This document shows positions 34,407 to 43,776 of a stretch of DNA of 64,000 bases, one piece after another (positions within the stretch are counted from its first letter, which is position 1; the number at the start of each line of letters is the position of its first letter). This DNA comes from RYN-230 sp963704995. GTDB taxonomy: Bacteria; Actinomycetota; Actinomycetes; Streptosporangiales; Streptosporangiaceae. The notes beneath the pieces were generated by a model. It saw only the letters and a list, made by a program, of their open reading frames with translations, did no database searches and had not been told where the DNA came from. The stretch lies in the NCBI GenBank assembly GCA_963704995.1, contig CAVPIM010000018.1, forward strand, positions 62,001-126,000. Reading direction: 5' to 3'. The position numbers and the translations under genes were made by a program.

Positions 34407-35704
34407 CGAGGCCAGGGCCGGCGCCCGTGCCGCTGCTCTTCCTCATCGGCGACACCGGCGGCGGGCACCGCAGCGCGGCGCAGGCCGTGGTCCAGGCGCT
34501 GGACCGCGCCTATCCGGGGCGGTTCGCGCCGGTCATCTGGGATCCGCTGCGCGGCCCCGGCTCACCACTGCGGCTGCGCTGGCTGGTCAGCCTCTACGGC
34601 CCGTGCATCCGGCTGACCCCCTGGCTGTGGGGCCTGCTGTGGCGCAGTTGCGGCTCGCCGCGGACCCTCGGCTGGGCCCGCCAGACGCTGCTCGCCCCGG
34701 CCAACCGCAGCGTCGCCCGGGCGGTAGCCGCCACCCGTCCCGCGGTGATCGTGGCCTTCCACGCCTTTACCACGGAGCCCGCGGTGCGGGCCCGCGACCG
34801 CGCCGCCCCGGGGATCCCGGTGATCACCGTGATCACCGACCTGATCACCACCCACCTCGCCTGGCGGGACGCGGCCGTGGACCTCGTCGTCGTGCCCTCC
34901 GCCCCGGTCGCCCGCCGCTGCGGGCTGGACGGCACGCCGGAGAGCCGTTATAGGGAAATCGGGCTTCCGGTCGCCGCGGACTTCTCCGCCGCGCGCGCGG
35001 GCGGGCGGGAGGCGCTGCGCGGGTCGCTGGGGTTGCGGAGCGGCCGCTTCCTGGTGCTGGTCACCGGCGGCGCGGAGGGCTCGGGCGGGATCTACCGGCG
35101 CGCGGCCGCCATCCTGCGCGAGGTCGACGACGTGGACGTGGCCGTCATCTGCGGCCGGAACCGCAGGCTGCGCCGCAGGATGAACCGGCTGGCCGCGCGG
35201 GCTGGCGGCCGGCTGACCGTGCGGGGTTTCGTCGGCAACATGGCCGACTGGCTGCGCAGCGCGGACATCGTCGTGGGCAAGGCCGGCCCTGGCACCATCG
35301 CCGAGGCCACCTGCTGCGCCGCCCCGCTCGTCCTCACCTCCTACCTGCCGGGCCAGGAGGAAGGCAACGCCGCCTTCGTCGTCAGCGCGGGTGCCGGGCG
35401 GTATGCGCCGGGCCGCCGCGACCTGGTGGCCGAGATCCGCCGGCTGAGGCGTGACCCGGCGACGCTGGCCGCCATGCGGGCCGCCTCGGCCGGCCTGTCC
35501 CGGCCGGGCGCGGCGGCCGAGATCGCCCGGGTGCTGGCCGGCCTGGCGGGCGGCCCGGCGGGCGGGGGCCGGGAGTCCCGGCCGGGCCGGGAGGCCGCGT
35601 CAGGGCGGCCCCAGTACGTCCTCGGCGCGGTGGCAGGCGACCAGCCGGCCCGGCGCTACCGCCCGCAGCAGCGGGACCTCGGTGCGGCACCGGCTGACCG
35701 CTAG
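34403..35704 (+). CDS. MGDG-synthase/MurG-like glycosyltransferase (GT28 type)
   Basis: 433 residues from GTG 34403 (overlap with the GT4 stop). LLFLIGDTGGGHRSAAQAVV is the glycine-rich acceptor loop shared by MurG and diacylglycerol glycosyltransferases, VIVAFHAFTT marks the N-domain, and VRGFVGNMADWLRSADIVVG with KAGPGTIAEATCCAAPLVLT and PGQEEGNAAFV is the nucleotide-sugar site. This suits processive or single glycosylation of diacylglycerol. The last ~35 residues are antisense to the peptide-transporter ATPase gene and look non-natural, so the real stop may be earlier. Confidence 0.85.
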   Translation: MTRPGPAPVPLLFLIGDTGGGHRSAAQAVVQALDRAYPGRFAPVIWDPLRGPGSPLRLRWLVSLYGPCIRLTPWLWGLLWRSCGSPRTLGWARQTLLAPANRSVARAVAATRPAVIVAFHAFTTEPAVRARDRAAPGIPVITVITDLITTHLAWRDAAVDLVVVPSAPVARRCGLDGTPESRYREIGLPVAADFSAARAGGREALRGSLGLRSGRFLVLVTGGAEGSGGIYRRAAAILREVDDVDVAVICGRNRRLRRRMNRLAARAGGRLTVRGFVGNMADWLRSADIVVGKAGPGTIAEATCCAAPLVLTSYLPGQEEGNAAFVVSAGAGRYAPGRRDLVAEIRRLRRDPATLAAMRAASAGLSRPGAAAEIARVLAGLAGGPAGGGRESRPGREAASGRPQYVLGAVAGDQPARRYRPQQRDLGAAPADR

Positions 35705-37444
35705 CGGGCAGCGGGGGTGGAACACGCATCCCGGCGGCGGGCTGGCCGCGTCGGGCGGATCGCCGGGCAGCACCAGCCGGGTCCGCCGGGCGGCCCAGTC
35801 GAGTTCGGGCACGGCGGACCGCAGGGCCTGGGTGTAGGGGTGCGCGGGAGACCGCAGCAGCGCCCCGGTCGGGCCGCTCTCCGCGATCCGCCCCAGGTAC
35901 AGCACGGCCGTCTGCTCGCACAACTCGCTCACGATCGCGAAGTTGTGGGTGATGAGCAGGTAGGACAGCTTCCGCTCGGCCCGGAGCCGGCCGATCAGGC
36001 TGAGTACCCGGGCCTGGGCCCGGACGTCGAGCGCGCTGGTCGGCTCGTCCAGCACCAGCAGCCGCGGCTGCACGCTGAGGGCCCGGGCGATGGCGACGCG
36101 CTGGCGCTGGCCCCCGGAGAGCTGATGCGGGTAGCGGGCCGCGAAATCCGGGTCCAGGCCCACCTCGGCGAGCAGGTCGCGGGCCCGCCCGGCGGTCAGC
36201 CCGCGCGGCACCACGCGGTGCGCGGCCAGTGCCTCCCGGAGCGAGCTGCCGACCCGCATCCGGGGATCGAGGCTGTTGTCCGGGTCCTGGAACACGATCT
36301 GCACGGCGCGCCGGTAATCCTGCAGGGCCCGGCCGCGCAGCGGGGCGACGTCGGCTCCCTCGAAGCGGATCTGGCCTCCGCTGGCCCGGGCCAGCCGGAG
36401 CACGGCCCGGCCGATCGTCGTCTTGCCCGAGCCGCTCTCGCCGACCAGGCCGAGGCCGGCCGGCCCGGCGGCCAGCTGCAGGCTCACCCCGTCCACGGCC
36501 TGGACCGGGCCGTACCGCACGGACAGGCCGTCGATCTCCAGCAGCGGGCTCATCCGGCCGTCCCGTCCTGGGCCGTCCCATCCTGAGCTGGCGGGTCCGG
36601 GACCGTCCCGTCCGGGGCCGGCGGGTCCGGGGCCGGCGGGTCCGGGCCGGCGGTCCTGGGCCGGCCCGTCCTGGGGCGGCGGCACCGCGATCCGGGGGAC
36701 CGCGGCCAGCAGTTCGGCCGTGTACGGGTGCTGCGGCGCGGACAGCACCCGGGCCGCCGGGCCCTGCTCGACGATCCGGCCGGCCTGCATGACCGCGACC
36801 CGGTCACACAGCTCGGCCACCACCGCGAGGTCGTGGCTGATCAGCAGGATCGACATGCCCTCGCGCTGGCGCAGGCCGCGGAGCAGTTCCAGTACCTCCG
36901 CCTGGACCGTCACGTCCAGCGCGCTGGTCGGCTCGTCGGCCAGCAGCACCCCGGCCCGCAGGGCCACGGCGAGCGCGATCGCGACCCGCTGCAACTGGCC
37001 GCCGGACAGCTGCGCGGGGTAGCGGTCCAGCAGGCCGGGCGGGAGCAGCACCTGGCGCATGGCCCGGGCCGCCGCCTCCGCCGCTTCCGCCTTGCTCATG
37101 CCGTGCAGCCGGAGCGCGCCCAGCACGACCTGGCCCACCCTGAAGACCGGGCTGAAGGCCATGGCCGGGCTCTGGAAGATCGCCGCGATCTGCCGTCCGC
37201 GCCGTGCGCGCAGGTCCCGCTGGGACAGGGCGGTCAGCTCGGTGCCGTCCAGCCGGATGCTGCCGCTGACGGTCGCGCCGACCGTGTGCGCGAGCCCGAG
37301 GATGGCCAGCGTGGTCATGGACTTGCCCGATCCGCTCTCCCCGGCGAGCCCGACGATCTCGCCCTCCCCGAGGGCCAGCTCGTCGATCTGCACGACCGGC
37401 CGGCTGCCGAACCGCACCTGCAGGTCGTGGAGGGCGAGCTTCAC
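35600..37444 (-). CDS. Dipeptide/oligopeptide ABC transporter, fused double ATPase (DppD-DppF)
   Basis: 614 residues with two complete nucleotide-binding domains: GESGSGKSMTTLAIL / LSGGQLQRVAIALAV / LLADEPTSALDVTVQ, then after a Gly/Pro/Asp linker (~60 residues) GESGSGKTTIGRAVL / LSGGQRQRVAIARAL / LVLDEPTSALDVRAQ. The second half ends with the Opp/Dpp C-terminal Cys motif (GCVFHPRCPLAVSRC) thought to hold an iron-sulphur cluster. GTG 37444 overlaps the dppC stop. Fusion of the two ATPases is known but less common than separate dppD and dppF. Confidence 0.92.
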   Translation of the reverse strand: MKLALHDLQVRFGSRPVVQIDELALGEGEIVGLAGESGSGKSMTTLAILGLAHTVGATVSGSIRLDGTELTALSQRDLRARRGRQIAAIFQSPAMAFSPVFRVGQVVLGALRLHGMSKAEAAEAAARAMRQVLLPPGLLDRYPAQLSGGQLQRVAIALAVALRAGVLLADEPTSALDVTVQAEVLELLRGLRQREGMSILLISHDLAVVAELCDRVAVMQAGRIVEQGPAARVLSAPQHPYTAELLAAVPRIAVPPPQDGPAQDRRPGPAGPGPAGPGRDGPGPASSGWDGPGRDGRMSPLLEIDGLSVRYGPVQAVDGVSLQLAAGPAGLGLVGESGSGKTTIGRAVLRLARASGGQIRFEGADVAPLRGRALQDYRRAVQIVFQDPDNSLDPRMRVGSSLREALAAHRVVPRGLTAGRARDLLAEVGLDPDFAARYPHQLSGGQRQRVAIARALSVQPRLLVLDEPTSALDVRAQARVLSLIGRLRAERKLSYLLITHNFAIVSELCEQTAVLYLGRIAESGPTGALLRSPAHPYTQALRSAVPELDWAARRTRLVLPGDPPDAASPPPGCVFHPRCPLAVSRCRTEVPLLRAVAPGRLVACHRAEDVLGPP

Positions 37445-38336
37445 AGCAGCAGGCTCCGCTTCGGGTCCAGCAGGTCGCGCAGGCCGTCGCCGAGCAGGTT
37501 GAAGGCGAACGCCGTGACCAGGATGGCGATCCCGGGGAACGTCGCCACCCACCAGTCGGTAGTGAAGTACGTCTGCCCTTCGGACACCATCAGCCCCCAG
37601 TCCGGGGTGGGATCCTGCGCCCCGAGGCCGAGGAAGGACAGCGCCGAGGCGGTCAGGATCACCCCGCCCACGTCCAGCGACACCTGCACGATCAGCGGGG
37701 TGACCGAGTTGGGCAGGACGTGCCGCGCGATGATCCGCCAGCGGGGGATGCCCAGCACCCGGCAGCTGTCGATGTACGGCCGCCGGCGACCGAGGCGGCC
37801 TGGCCCCGGATGAGCCGCGTGTACCAGGGCCACCAGGTGGCGGCGATCGCGATGGTCAGGCTGGTCAGGCTGGTCGGCAGCACCGTGGCCAGGGCCAGGG
37901 CGAGCAGCAGGGACGGGAAGGCCAGGAAGATGTCGGTGACCCGCATGATCACTTCGTCGATCCAGCCGCCGAAGTAGCCGGCCACGATTCCCAGCGGGAT
38001 GCCGACGGTGCACGCGATCAGCAGCACGAGGACGGCGACCAGCGGGGAGATCCGGGCCCCGTAGATGACCCGCGACAGCACGTCCCGGCCTACCTGGTCG
38101 GTGCCGAACCAGTGCTGCGCCGAGGGCGGGTGCAGCACGGAGAACGGATGCGTGGCGGTGCCGGCGTCGCCGGGGAACGGCGCGAGCAGCGGGGCCGCCA
38201 CGGCGACCACGACGATCAGCGCGGCGGTCAGCCCGCCCGCCACCAGCAGCGGGTTAGCGCGCAGCCCGCGCCACAGGGCCCGGCCCCGCGGAAGGACCGG
38301 AGCCGGGATGGCGGCGGGTGAGGGCGCTTCGATCAT
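37441..38336 (-). CDS. Dipeptide ABC transporter permease DppC (frameshift)
   Basis: ATG 38336 overlaps dppB. The first frame carries HWFGTDQVGRDVLSRVIYGA, the family motif, and helices up to IRGQAASVAGG; it then loses sense. The continuation YIDSCRVLGIPRWRIIARHV-LPNSVTP, the EAA loop, is in another frame. The gap falls near 37778-37790 and the length (896 nt) requires one missing base; corrected product is 298 residues. Five to six membrane helices and the EAA loop facing the ATPases are present. Likely intact in the organism. Confidence 0.85.
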
Positions 38337-39349
38337 CGCAGCCGGATCCTCGGGTCCAGCGCCGCCTGGATGATGTCGACGGCCAGGTTGGCGGCCACGT
38401 AGACCAGCGCGATGAACAGGGTCACGCCCAGGATGGCGGGCGTGTCGAGGGTGGCGACCGAGGCGGCCGTGTAGCTGCCGAGGCCCGGCCAGTCGAAGAT
38501 CGCCTCGACCAGGAACGTGTTAACCAGCGAGTAGCCGAACACCAGCGCCACCGCCGAGGCCACCGGGTTCCAGGCCAGCTTCATCGCGAACCTGCTGTAG
38601 ACGGCCCGCTCGCTGAAGCCCAGCGCGCGGATCATCTGCACGTGGGTCTCACCCACCGTGTCCAGGACCTGCGCCCGGACCATGCGGGCGATGAGCCCGG
38701 CCGGGTAAGCCGCGACGACCAGGGCGGGCAGCACGAGATGGGCCAGGATGCTGCCGAGCACCGGCCAGTTCCCGCTGATCGTCGCGTCGATCAGGCTGAA
38801 CCCGGTCCGCTGGGCGAGCGGGTGGCTGAACAGCAGGCTGGGCGCGTACTCACCAGCGGCCGGGAGCACATGCAGCCGCTGGGAGAAGACCAGCTGGAGG
38901 ATGAGCGCCATCCAGAAGATCGGCATGGACACGCCGAGGATGGAGCCGGCCCGGATGGCCTGGTCGAGCAGGCCGCCCTGCCAGCGGGCGGCCACCAGCC
39001 CGAGGGGCACGGCGACCGCCAGCGCGATGATCAGTGCCACGGTGACCAGTTCCAGCGAGGCGGGCGCCGCGGTCCCGATGTCGGACAGGACCGGCTGGTG
39101 GGTGTGGAGCGACAGCCCCCAGTTGCCGGTGAGGATGCCGCCGAAGTAGGCGAGCAACTGGACCAGGGGTGGCCGGTCCAGGCCGAGGAACCGCCGGGCC
39201 GCGGCCACCTGGGCCGCCGACGCGTGCGGCCCGGCCCAGGTGGCCGCCGGGTCGCCGGGGATCACCCGGGCGATCACGAACGTCGCGATGATGACGCCGG
39301 CGATCACTAGCGCGGCCAGGGCGACCCGGCGCGCCACATACCCGGTCAA
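38333..39349 (-). CDS. Dipeptide ABC transporter permease DppB
   Basis: 338 residues, full length. MTGYVARRVALAALVIAGVI starts the first helix, RVIPGDPAATWAGPHAS and LGLDRPPLVQLLAYFGGILT are the conserved DppB loop, and QMIRALGFSERAVYSRFAMK is the EAA coupling loop. Overlaps the substrate-binding gene upstream and dppC downstream by four bases each, forming one operon. Confidence 0.93.
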   Translation of the reverse strand: MTGYVARRVALAALVIAGVIIATFVIARVIPGDPAATWAGPHASAAQVAAARRFLGLDRPPLVQLLAYFGGILTGNWGLSLHTHQPVLSDIGTAAPASLELVTVALIIALAVAVPLGLVAARWQGGLLDQAIRAGSILGVSMPIFWMALILQLVFSQRLHVLPAAGEYAPSLLFSHPLAQRTGFSLIDATISGNWPVLGSILAHLVLPALVVAAYPAGLIARMVRAQVLDTVGETHVQMIRALGFSERAVYSRFAMKLAWNPVASAVALVFGYSLVNTFLVEAIFDWPGLGSYTAASVATLDTPAILGVTLFIALVYVAANLAVDIIQAALDPRIRLR

Positions 39350-40941
39350 CTGCCAGTCGGCCTGAGGTTGTAGGCGAAGACGACGTTCGCGTAGGCCGGG
39401 TCAGGCTGGAAGCCGGTGAATGACGTGCGCATCGCGTACTGGTAGTTCACGTTGTAGAGCACGTCCAGCGGCGCCTGCTGCAGGACCTCGACCTGCATCG
39501 TCCGGTACAGCTGCACGCCGGCCGCGCGGTTGGTCGCCAGCAGCGTCTCCACCTGGTTGATCTGCTTGTCCAGCGCCGGGTTGGAGTAGTAGGAGAGGTT
39601 GAAGTACGGGGACTTCTCCGTCTGCAGCAGGTTGGTGAACCACGTGTACGGGTCGGCGTAGTCCGGCCACCAGTACTCAAGGAAGATGCTCTGGTGGCTG
39701 TCGCCCGACTTCGCCTTGGCCCACTGGGTCGGCCAGGCCAGCGACTGGGTGGCGAGGTTGATGTTCAGCTTGGCCAGGCTGGACTTCAGCAGCGTCACCA
39801 CGACCTGCTCGTTCGAGTCGCCCTGGGTGTAGGTCAGGCTCAGGTTGAGCGGTTTCTTGCCCGGCCCGTACCCGGCCTGGTGCAGGAGCTGGACCGCCTT
39901 GGCCGGGTCGTAGTGATAGGCCGGCAGGTTGGTGAAGTGTCCGGGCAGGCCGGCCGGGACCAGCCCGCTGGGCGTGACCGCCGCCCCCTGCAGCGCGGCG
40001 ACGATCCCCGGGTAGTTGATCCCGTAGGAGATCGCCTGGCGCTCGGGCAGGCTCAGCGTGTGCGCGTTGAGCTGGCCCAGCAGGTTCTGGAAGGACGGGA
40101 CGCTCATGGTCGCGATACCCGCCTGGCCCTGGAACGACTTCCATAGCGCAGGGCTGATCTGCTCCACGAAGTCAACCTGCCCGGACCGCAGCAGCTGGGC
40201 GGCGGTGGTGTCCTGGGGCACGACCCGGAAGACCAGCTTCTTGAAGTGCGCGCCCTGCCAGCCGCCCCAGTAGCCGGGGAAGGCCTTGAGGACGACCTCG
40301 AACTCCTGGCCCTTGTTCCAGGTCTGCAGCGTGTACGGGCCGGTGCCCGCGTCATGCGGCGTGTTGAACCACTTGGTCAGCTTGGCCGCCGACCCCCCGC
40401 CCGCCGCCTGGGTGTCGTAGATGTACGCCGAGTAGGAGGCCGAGGCCTCCAGGTCCAGCGGTGAGGGGTACTTCAGGTGGAAGACCATCGTGGTGGTACT
40501 CGGCGTGTCGATGCTCTTCACCGCGGACCAGACGTACGCGGCCCCGCCGCCCAGCTTCTGCGTCCGCAGGATGGACGCCGCCGCGGCCTGCGCGGTCATC
40601 AGCCGCCCGGTGTGGAAGTGCACTCCCGGGCGGAGGTGGAAGGTCCAGGTCAGGCCGTTGGCGGACGAGGACCAGCTGGTCGCGAGCAGCGGCTTGATCG
40701 TGTGCGTGGCGGTGTCGTAGCGGGTGAGCGTCTCGTACATGTTGCTCATCGCCAGGATGCCGTCGGAGTACTCGGTCGCGGGGTCCCAGCCGTCGACCAT
40801 CACCGGGGCGGAGGTGTCGTAGGTGAACACCTGGCTGCTGGCCTGCTGCTGGCCCGCCGGGGACGAGGAGCCGCCGCAGGCGGCCAGCAGCACCAGCAGT
40901 GCGGAGCCTGATGCCAGCAGGCCGGCGCGGTGGGGCTTCAT
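39346..40941 (-). CDS. Dipeptide/oligopeptide-binding lipoprotein
   Basis: 531 residues. A lipoprotein signal peptide ends at the lipobox LAAC with Cys22. The SBP family 5 pattern follows: MYETLTRYDTATHTIKPLLA, WTFHLRPGVHFHTGRLMTA and a C-terminal WWPDYADPYTWFTNLLQ. First gene of the importer operon (binding protein, DppB, DppC, DppDF). Ligand unknown; the neighbouring hydantoinase-like and DUF917 genes hint at cyclic amides or modified amino acids. Confidence 0.92.
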   Translation of the reverse strand: MKPHRAGLLASGSALLVLLAACGGSSSPAGQQQASSQVFTYDTSAPVMVDGWDPATEYSDGILAMSNMYETLTRYDTATHTIKPLLATSWSSSANGLTWTFHLRPGVHFHTGRLMTAQAAAASILRTQKLGGGAAYVWSAVKSIDTPSTTTMVFHLKYPSPLDLEASASYSAYIYDTQAAGGGSAAKLTKWFNTPHDAGTGPYTLQTWNKGQEFEVVLKAFPGYWGGWQGAHFKKLVFRVVPQDTTAAQLLRSGQVDFVEQISPALWKSFQGQAGIATMSVPSFQNLLGQLNAHTLSLPERQAISYGINYPGIVAALQGAAVTPSGLVPAGLPGHFTNLPAYHYDPAKAVQLLHQAGYGPGKKPLNLSLTYTQGDSNEQVVVTLLKSSLAKLNINLATQSLAWPTQWAKAKSGDSHQSIFLEYWWPDYADPYTWFTNLLQTEKSPYFNLSYYSNPALDKQINQVETLLATNRAAGVQLYRTMQVEVLQQAPLDVLYNVNYQYAMRTSFTGFQPDPAYANVVFAYNLRPTGS

Positions 40942-41002
40942 GCCTTCCTCCGTGATCCTTTGTGTTCGTGCACCGTGTTAGGGAGTACTGCCGCCCAGGT
41001 CG

Positions 41003-42625
41003 CTAGGGGCCCGCGGGTCCGGCCCCGGCGGCCGGCCTGGCCGGGTGAGCCTGGGCCGGATGGTCCGGCAGGCCGCCGAGCGCGCCGGCCGCTTTCGCCC
41101 GGATCCGGACCGCCGGGGAGGTGAGGTAGGCCAGCGGGATCTCCTCCCGCTCGACGATCCGCACCGTCGCGGGGTCCGCCCCGGCGGCGACGGCGCGCTC
41201 GCGTGCTTCGCCGCACGCCTCATCGAGGGCCGCCTGCCTGCCGCCGGGTCCCATGTGGAAGATCCGGTCCACCTGGCCGCTGACCGACGCGATCGCCGCG
41301 CCCACGGCGTTGGCCGTGTCGAAGTGCTCGGGCCGGATGACCTCACTGACCCCCGGTATCTGGTCCGGGATCAGGATGCTGCCGCCGCCGACCGCGACGA
41401 GCACGCAGTCTTCCCGGGAGGTCTTCATCCGGTCGATCGCGTCGGCCAGCATGACGTCCGCCCGGGCCAGGGCGCTGTCGAGCATCCCGCGGTGGCGGCC
41501 CGCCAGCCCGGGGTCGCCGAGCAGCGCCCGGCCGGCCGCGACCGCCGCGTCGGTCAGCGTGGGGGTCGTCCCCCCGAAGACGAGGGCCTCCTGCTGCAGC
41601 AGGTAGCCGACGCTGCGCGGGCCGATCTGGACACCGTCGTCCTGCGCCGAGATCACGCTGCCACCGCCGAGTGCGATGGTGACCAGGTCGGGCATCCGGA
41701 AGTTGGTGCGGATGCCGCCGATCTCGACTCCCTGCGATGACTCCCGCGGGAAGCCGTTGACCAGCACGCCCACATCGGTGGACGTGCCGCCCACGTCGAC
41801 GACCAGCGAGTCGCCGGTCCCGGTCAGGAAGGCCGCGCCGCGGACGCTGTTGGCCGGCCCGCTGCCGATCGTGAGAACCGGGTAGCGCAGGGCCTGGTCC
41901 AGGCCCATCAGCGTGCCGTCGTTCTGCGCGAAGAACGTGGTCGGCCGCAGCTGGTGCGCGGCCAGCGAGTCGTGCAACGCGATGGCCACGTCGCGGGCCA
42001 CCCCGGCCAGGGCCCCGTTCAGGATCGTGGCGTTCTCCCGCTCCAGCAGGCCCAGCGAGCCGATCTCATGGCTGAGCGAGACGTGCACCTCGCCCAGCTC
42101 GCGCTTGACGATCTGACTGGCCTCCAGCTCGTGCCGCGGCGAGACCGGGGCGAAGACGCTGGTGATCGCGACCCCGTCGGCGGTGCCCGCGACCTCGCCG
42201 AGGAACCGCGCGATGGCGTCGGTGTCCAGCGGGGCCAGGTCACGCCCGTCGAATTCGATGCCGCCGCCCACGATCACCGCGCCGGCTGAGATGGCCTCGG
42301 CGAGGTCCGGCGGCCAGCCGAACATGGGCCGGATGCTGTGCGTGGCCGGCCCGCCGATCCGGATGACCGCTATCCGCCGCAGCTTCCTGCGCTCCAGCAC
42401 GGCGTTCGTCGCGTGGGTGGTGCCCAGCATGACGTGGGTGATCCGCTGCCGGTCCGCATCCGGGGCGCGGAGCACGGTGTCGATCGCGCTGGTGATCCCG
42501 CCGGTGATGTCCGGCGTCCCCGGCACCTTGGCCTTGGCGATCACCCGGTCGGCGCCGTCCATGATCACCGCGTCGGTGTTGGTGCCGCCGACGTCGATCC
42601 CGAGACGGCAGTCAGGCGCGGGCAC
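41003..42625 (-). CDS. Hydantoinase/oxoprolinase family protein (HyuA-like)
   Basis: 540 residues of the ATPase-fold hydantoinase A / N-methylhydantoinase family. RLGIDVGGTNTDAVIMDG is the phosphate-1 loop, LGTTHATNAVLERR follows, and DVGGTSTDVGVLVNG with IALGGGSVI form the second ATP-binding half. GTG 42625 (GGAGGAG nine bases upstream, inside the DUF917 gene) is preferred; the frames overlap by 14 bases, so the two proteins are coupled. The HyuB partner of classical two-subunit hydantoinases is absent; DUF917 takes its place. Confidence 0.88.
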   Translation of the reverse strand: MPAPDCRLGIDVGGTNTDAVIMDGADRVIAKAKVPGTPDITGGITSAIDTVLRAPDADRQRITHVMLGTTHATNAVLERRKLRRIAVIRIGGPATHSIRPMFGWPPDLAEAISAGAVIVGGGIEFDGRDLAPLDTDAIARFLGEVAGTADGVAITSVFAPVSPRHELEASQIVKRELGEVHVSLSHEIGSLGLLERENATILNGALAGVARDVAIALHDSLAAHQLRPTTFFAQNDGTLMGLDQALRYPVLTIGSGPANSVRGAAFLTGTGDSLVVDVGGTSTDVGVLVNGFPRESSQGVEIGGIRTNFRMPDLVTIALGGGSVISAQDDGVQIGPRSVGYLLQQEALVFGGTTPTLTDAAVAAGRALLGDPGLAGRHRGMLDSALARADVMLADAIDRMKTSREDCVLVAVGGGSILIPDQIPGVSEVIRPEHFDTANAVGAAIASVSGQVDRIFHMGPGGRQAALDEACGEARERAVAAGADPATVRIVEREEIPLAYLTSPAVRIRAKAAGALGGLPDHPAQAHPARPAAGAGPAGP

Positions 42626-43694
42626 CGGCCAGCTCCTCCACGGGCAGGTAGTCGAAGTCATAGCCGAACGCCCGCGGTCCGGTGATCGCGATCCCCCGCT
42701 CGGTCCGCCACACCGGGTCGCAGGCGAAGGCGATCACGACCACCCGCTGGCCGTACTTGATCCGCTCCGTCGCGATCGCGTCCGCCGTCTCGCTGTCCAG
42801 CACCGAGATCAGGTCCGGCACGGAGGCCAGCAGCCGGCCCCGCTCCAGCGCGACCAGGTTCTCGTTCTGCAGTTCCAGCCGGACGAGGCGGCCCGTGTCC
42901 TCGCCGAGCCCCTCGATCACCACCGAGCCGCGGACGAAGCCGCTCGTGGTGTGCCGCTCCACGTCGGAGACCTTCCCGGTGACCAGGCGGAACGCGCCGA
43001 TCTCGGCGATCAGCGCGGCGACCGGGCTGCCGGCCGCCCGGGTGATCGCCTGGCCGATCCGGATGGCCAGCGATACCGAGTTCCGTACCGTCGCGTCCCT
43101 CGCCTGCGCGGCGGTGAGCGAGAACTCGGTGGATGACGCGGCCCCGCCGAACTCCACGGCGGCCGCCCGTTCCAGGCGCTCCATCCAGTGCCCCGAGATG
43201 GCCTGGAAGATGACCAGGTTGCCGCGCTCGTCGGTCATCACCGCCGGGCTCGGCGAGATCCCGGCCAGCTGCATGGTGACCTGCGGGACCTCCGGGAAGG
43301 CGCGTCCCATGCCGTCCGCGTCGACCACCGGAAGCCCCATCCGAGCCGCCCAGGTGACCGGCAGCACGCCGTTCCCGCCGCCGATCTCCCCTGCCATCAG
43401 CGCAGCCACCCGGTGGCCGGTCAGGTACTCCAGATGGTCACGGAGGCGCTCTCCCTCGTCACCATTCTCGATCTTCTCGATGCTGACGGTCGGGGCGCCG
43501 ATGCCCCCGCACGGCATGATCAGCGCGTCGCCGGGCAGTTCGTCCACGTCCACCAGGCGGGCCGGGCCGTAATCCTCGGTCGCCTGCAGGGCCTGGAGAA
43601 GGCTGAGATAGGTGTCGCCCCCGCCCCCGGCGCCGAGCACCGCGCAGCCGCGAGCTAAAGCGTGCAGCGCGTCAGGATCGAGGAGTCGCTTCAC
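42612..43694 (-). CDS. DUF917 domain protein
   Basis: 360 residues. ALARGCAVLGAGGGGDTYLS at the N-terminus and IMPCGGIGAPTVSIEKIENG, GGNGVLPVTWAARMGLPVVD, FPEVPQVTMQLAGISPSPAV mark DUF917, which in many genomes is fused to or adjacent to a hydantoinase A-like protein. Together they may form a cyclic-amide hydrolase or carboxylase-like complex, but no biochemical role is proven. Confidence 0.88.
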   Translation of the reverse strand: MKRLLDPDALHALARGCAVLGAGGGGDTYLSLLQALQATEDYGPARLVDVDELPGDALIMPCGGIGAPTVSIEKIENGDEGERLRDHLEYLTGHRVAALMAGEIGGGNGVLPVTWAARMGLPVVDADGMGRAFPEVPQVTMQLAGISPSPAVMTDERGNLVIFQAISGHWMERLERAAAVEFGGAASSTEFSLTAAQARDATVRNSVSLAIRIGQAITRAAGSPVAALIAEIGAFRLVTGKVSDVERHTTSGFVRGSVVIEGLGEDTGRLVRLELQNENLVALERGRLLASVPDLISVLDSETADAIATERIKYGQRVVVIAFACDPVWRTERGIAITGPRAFGYDFDYLPVEELAGARA

Positions 43695-43776
43695 AGGGAG
43701 GCCAATACCATCCTGGCAGGCGGAGATAAAGCTATGTGTTAATCATCATAGTTCCCGATGTGCGGACACACCGGGG

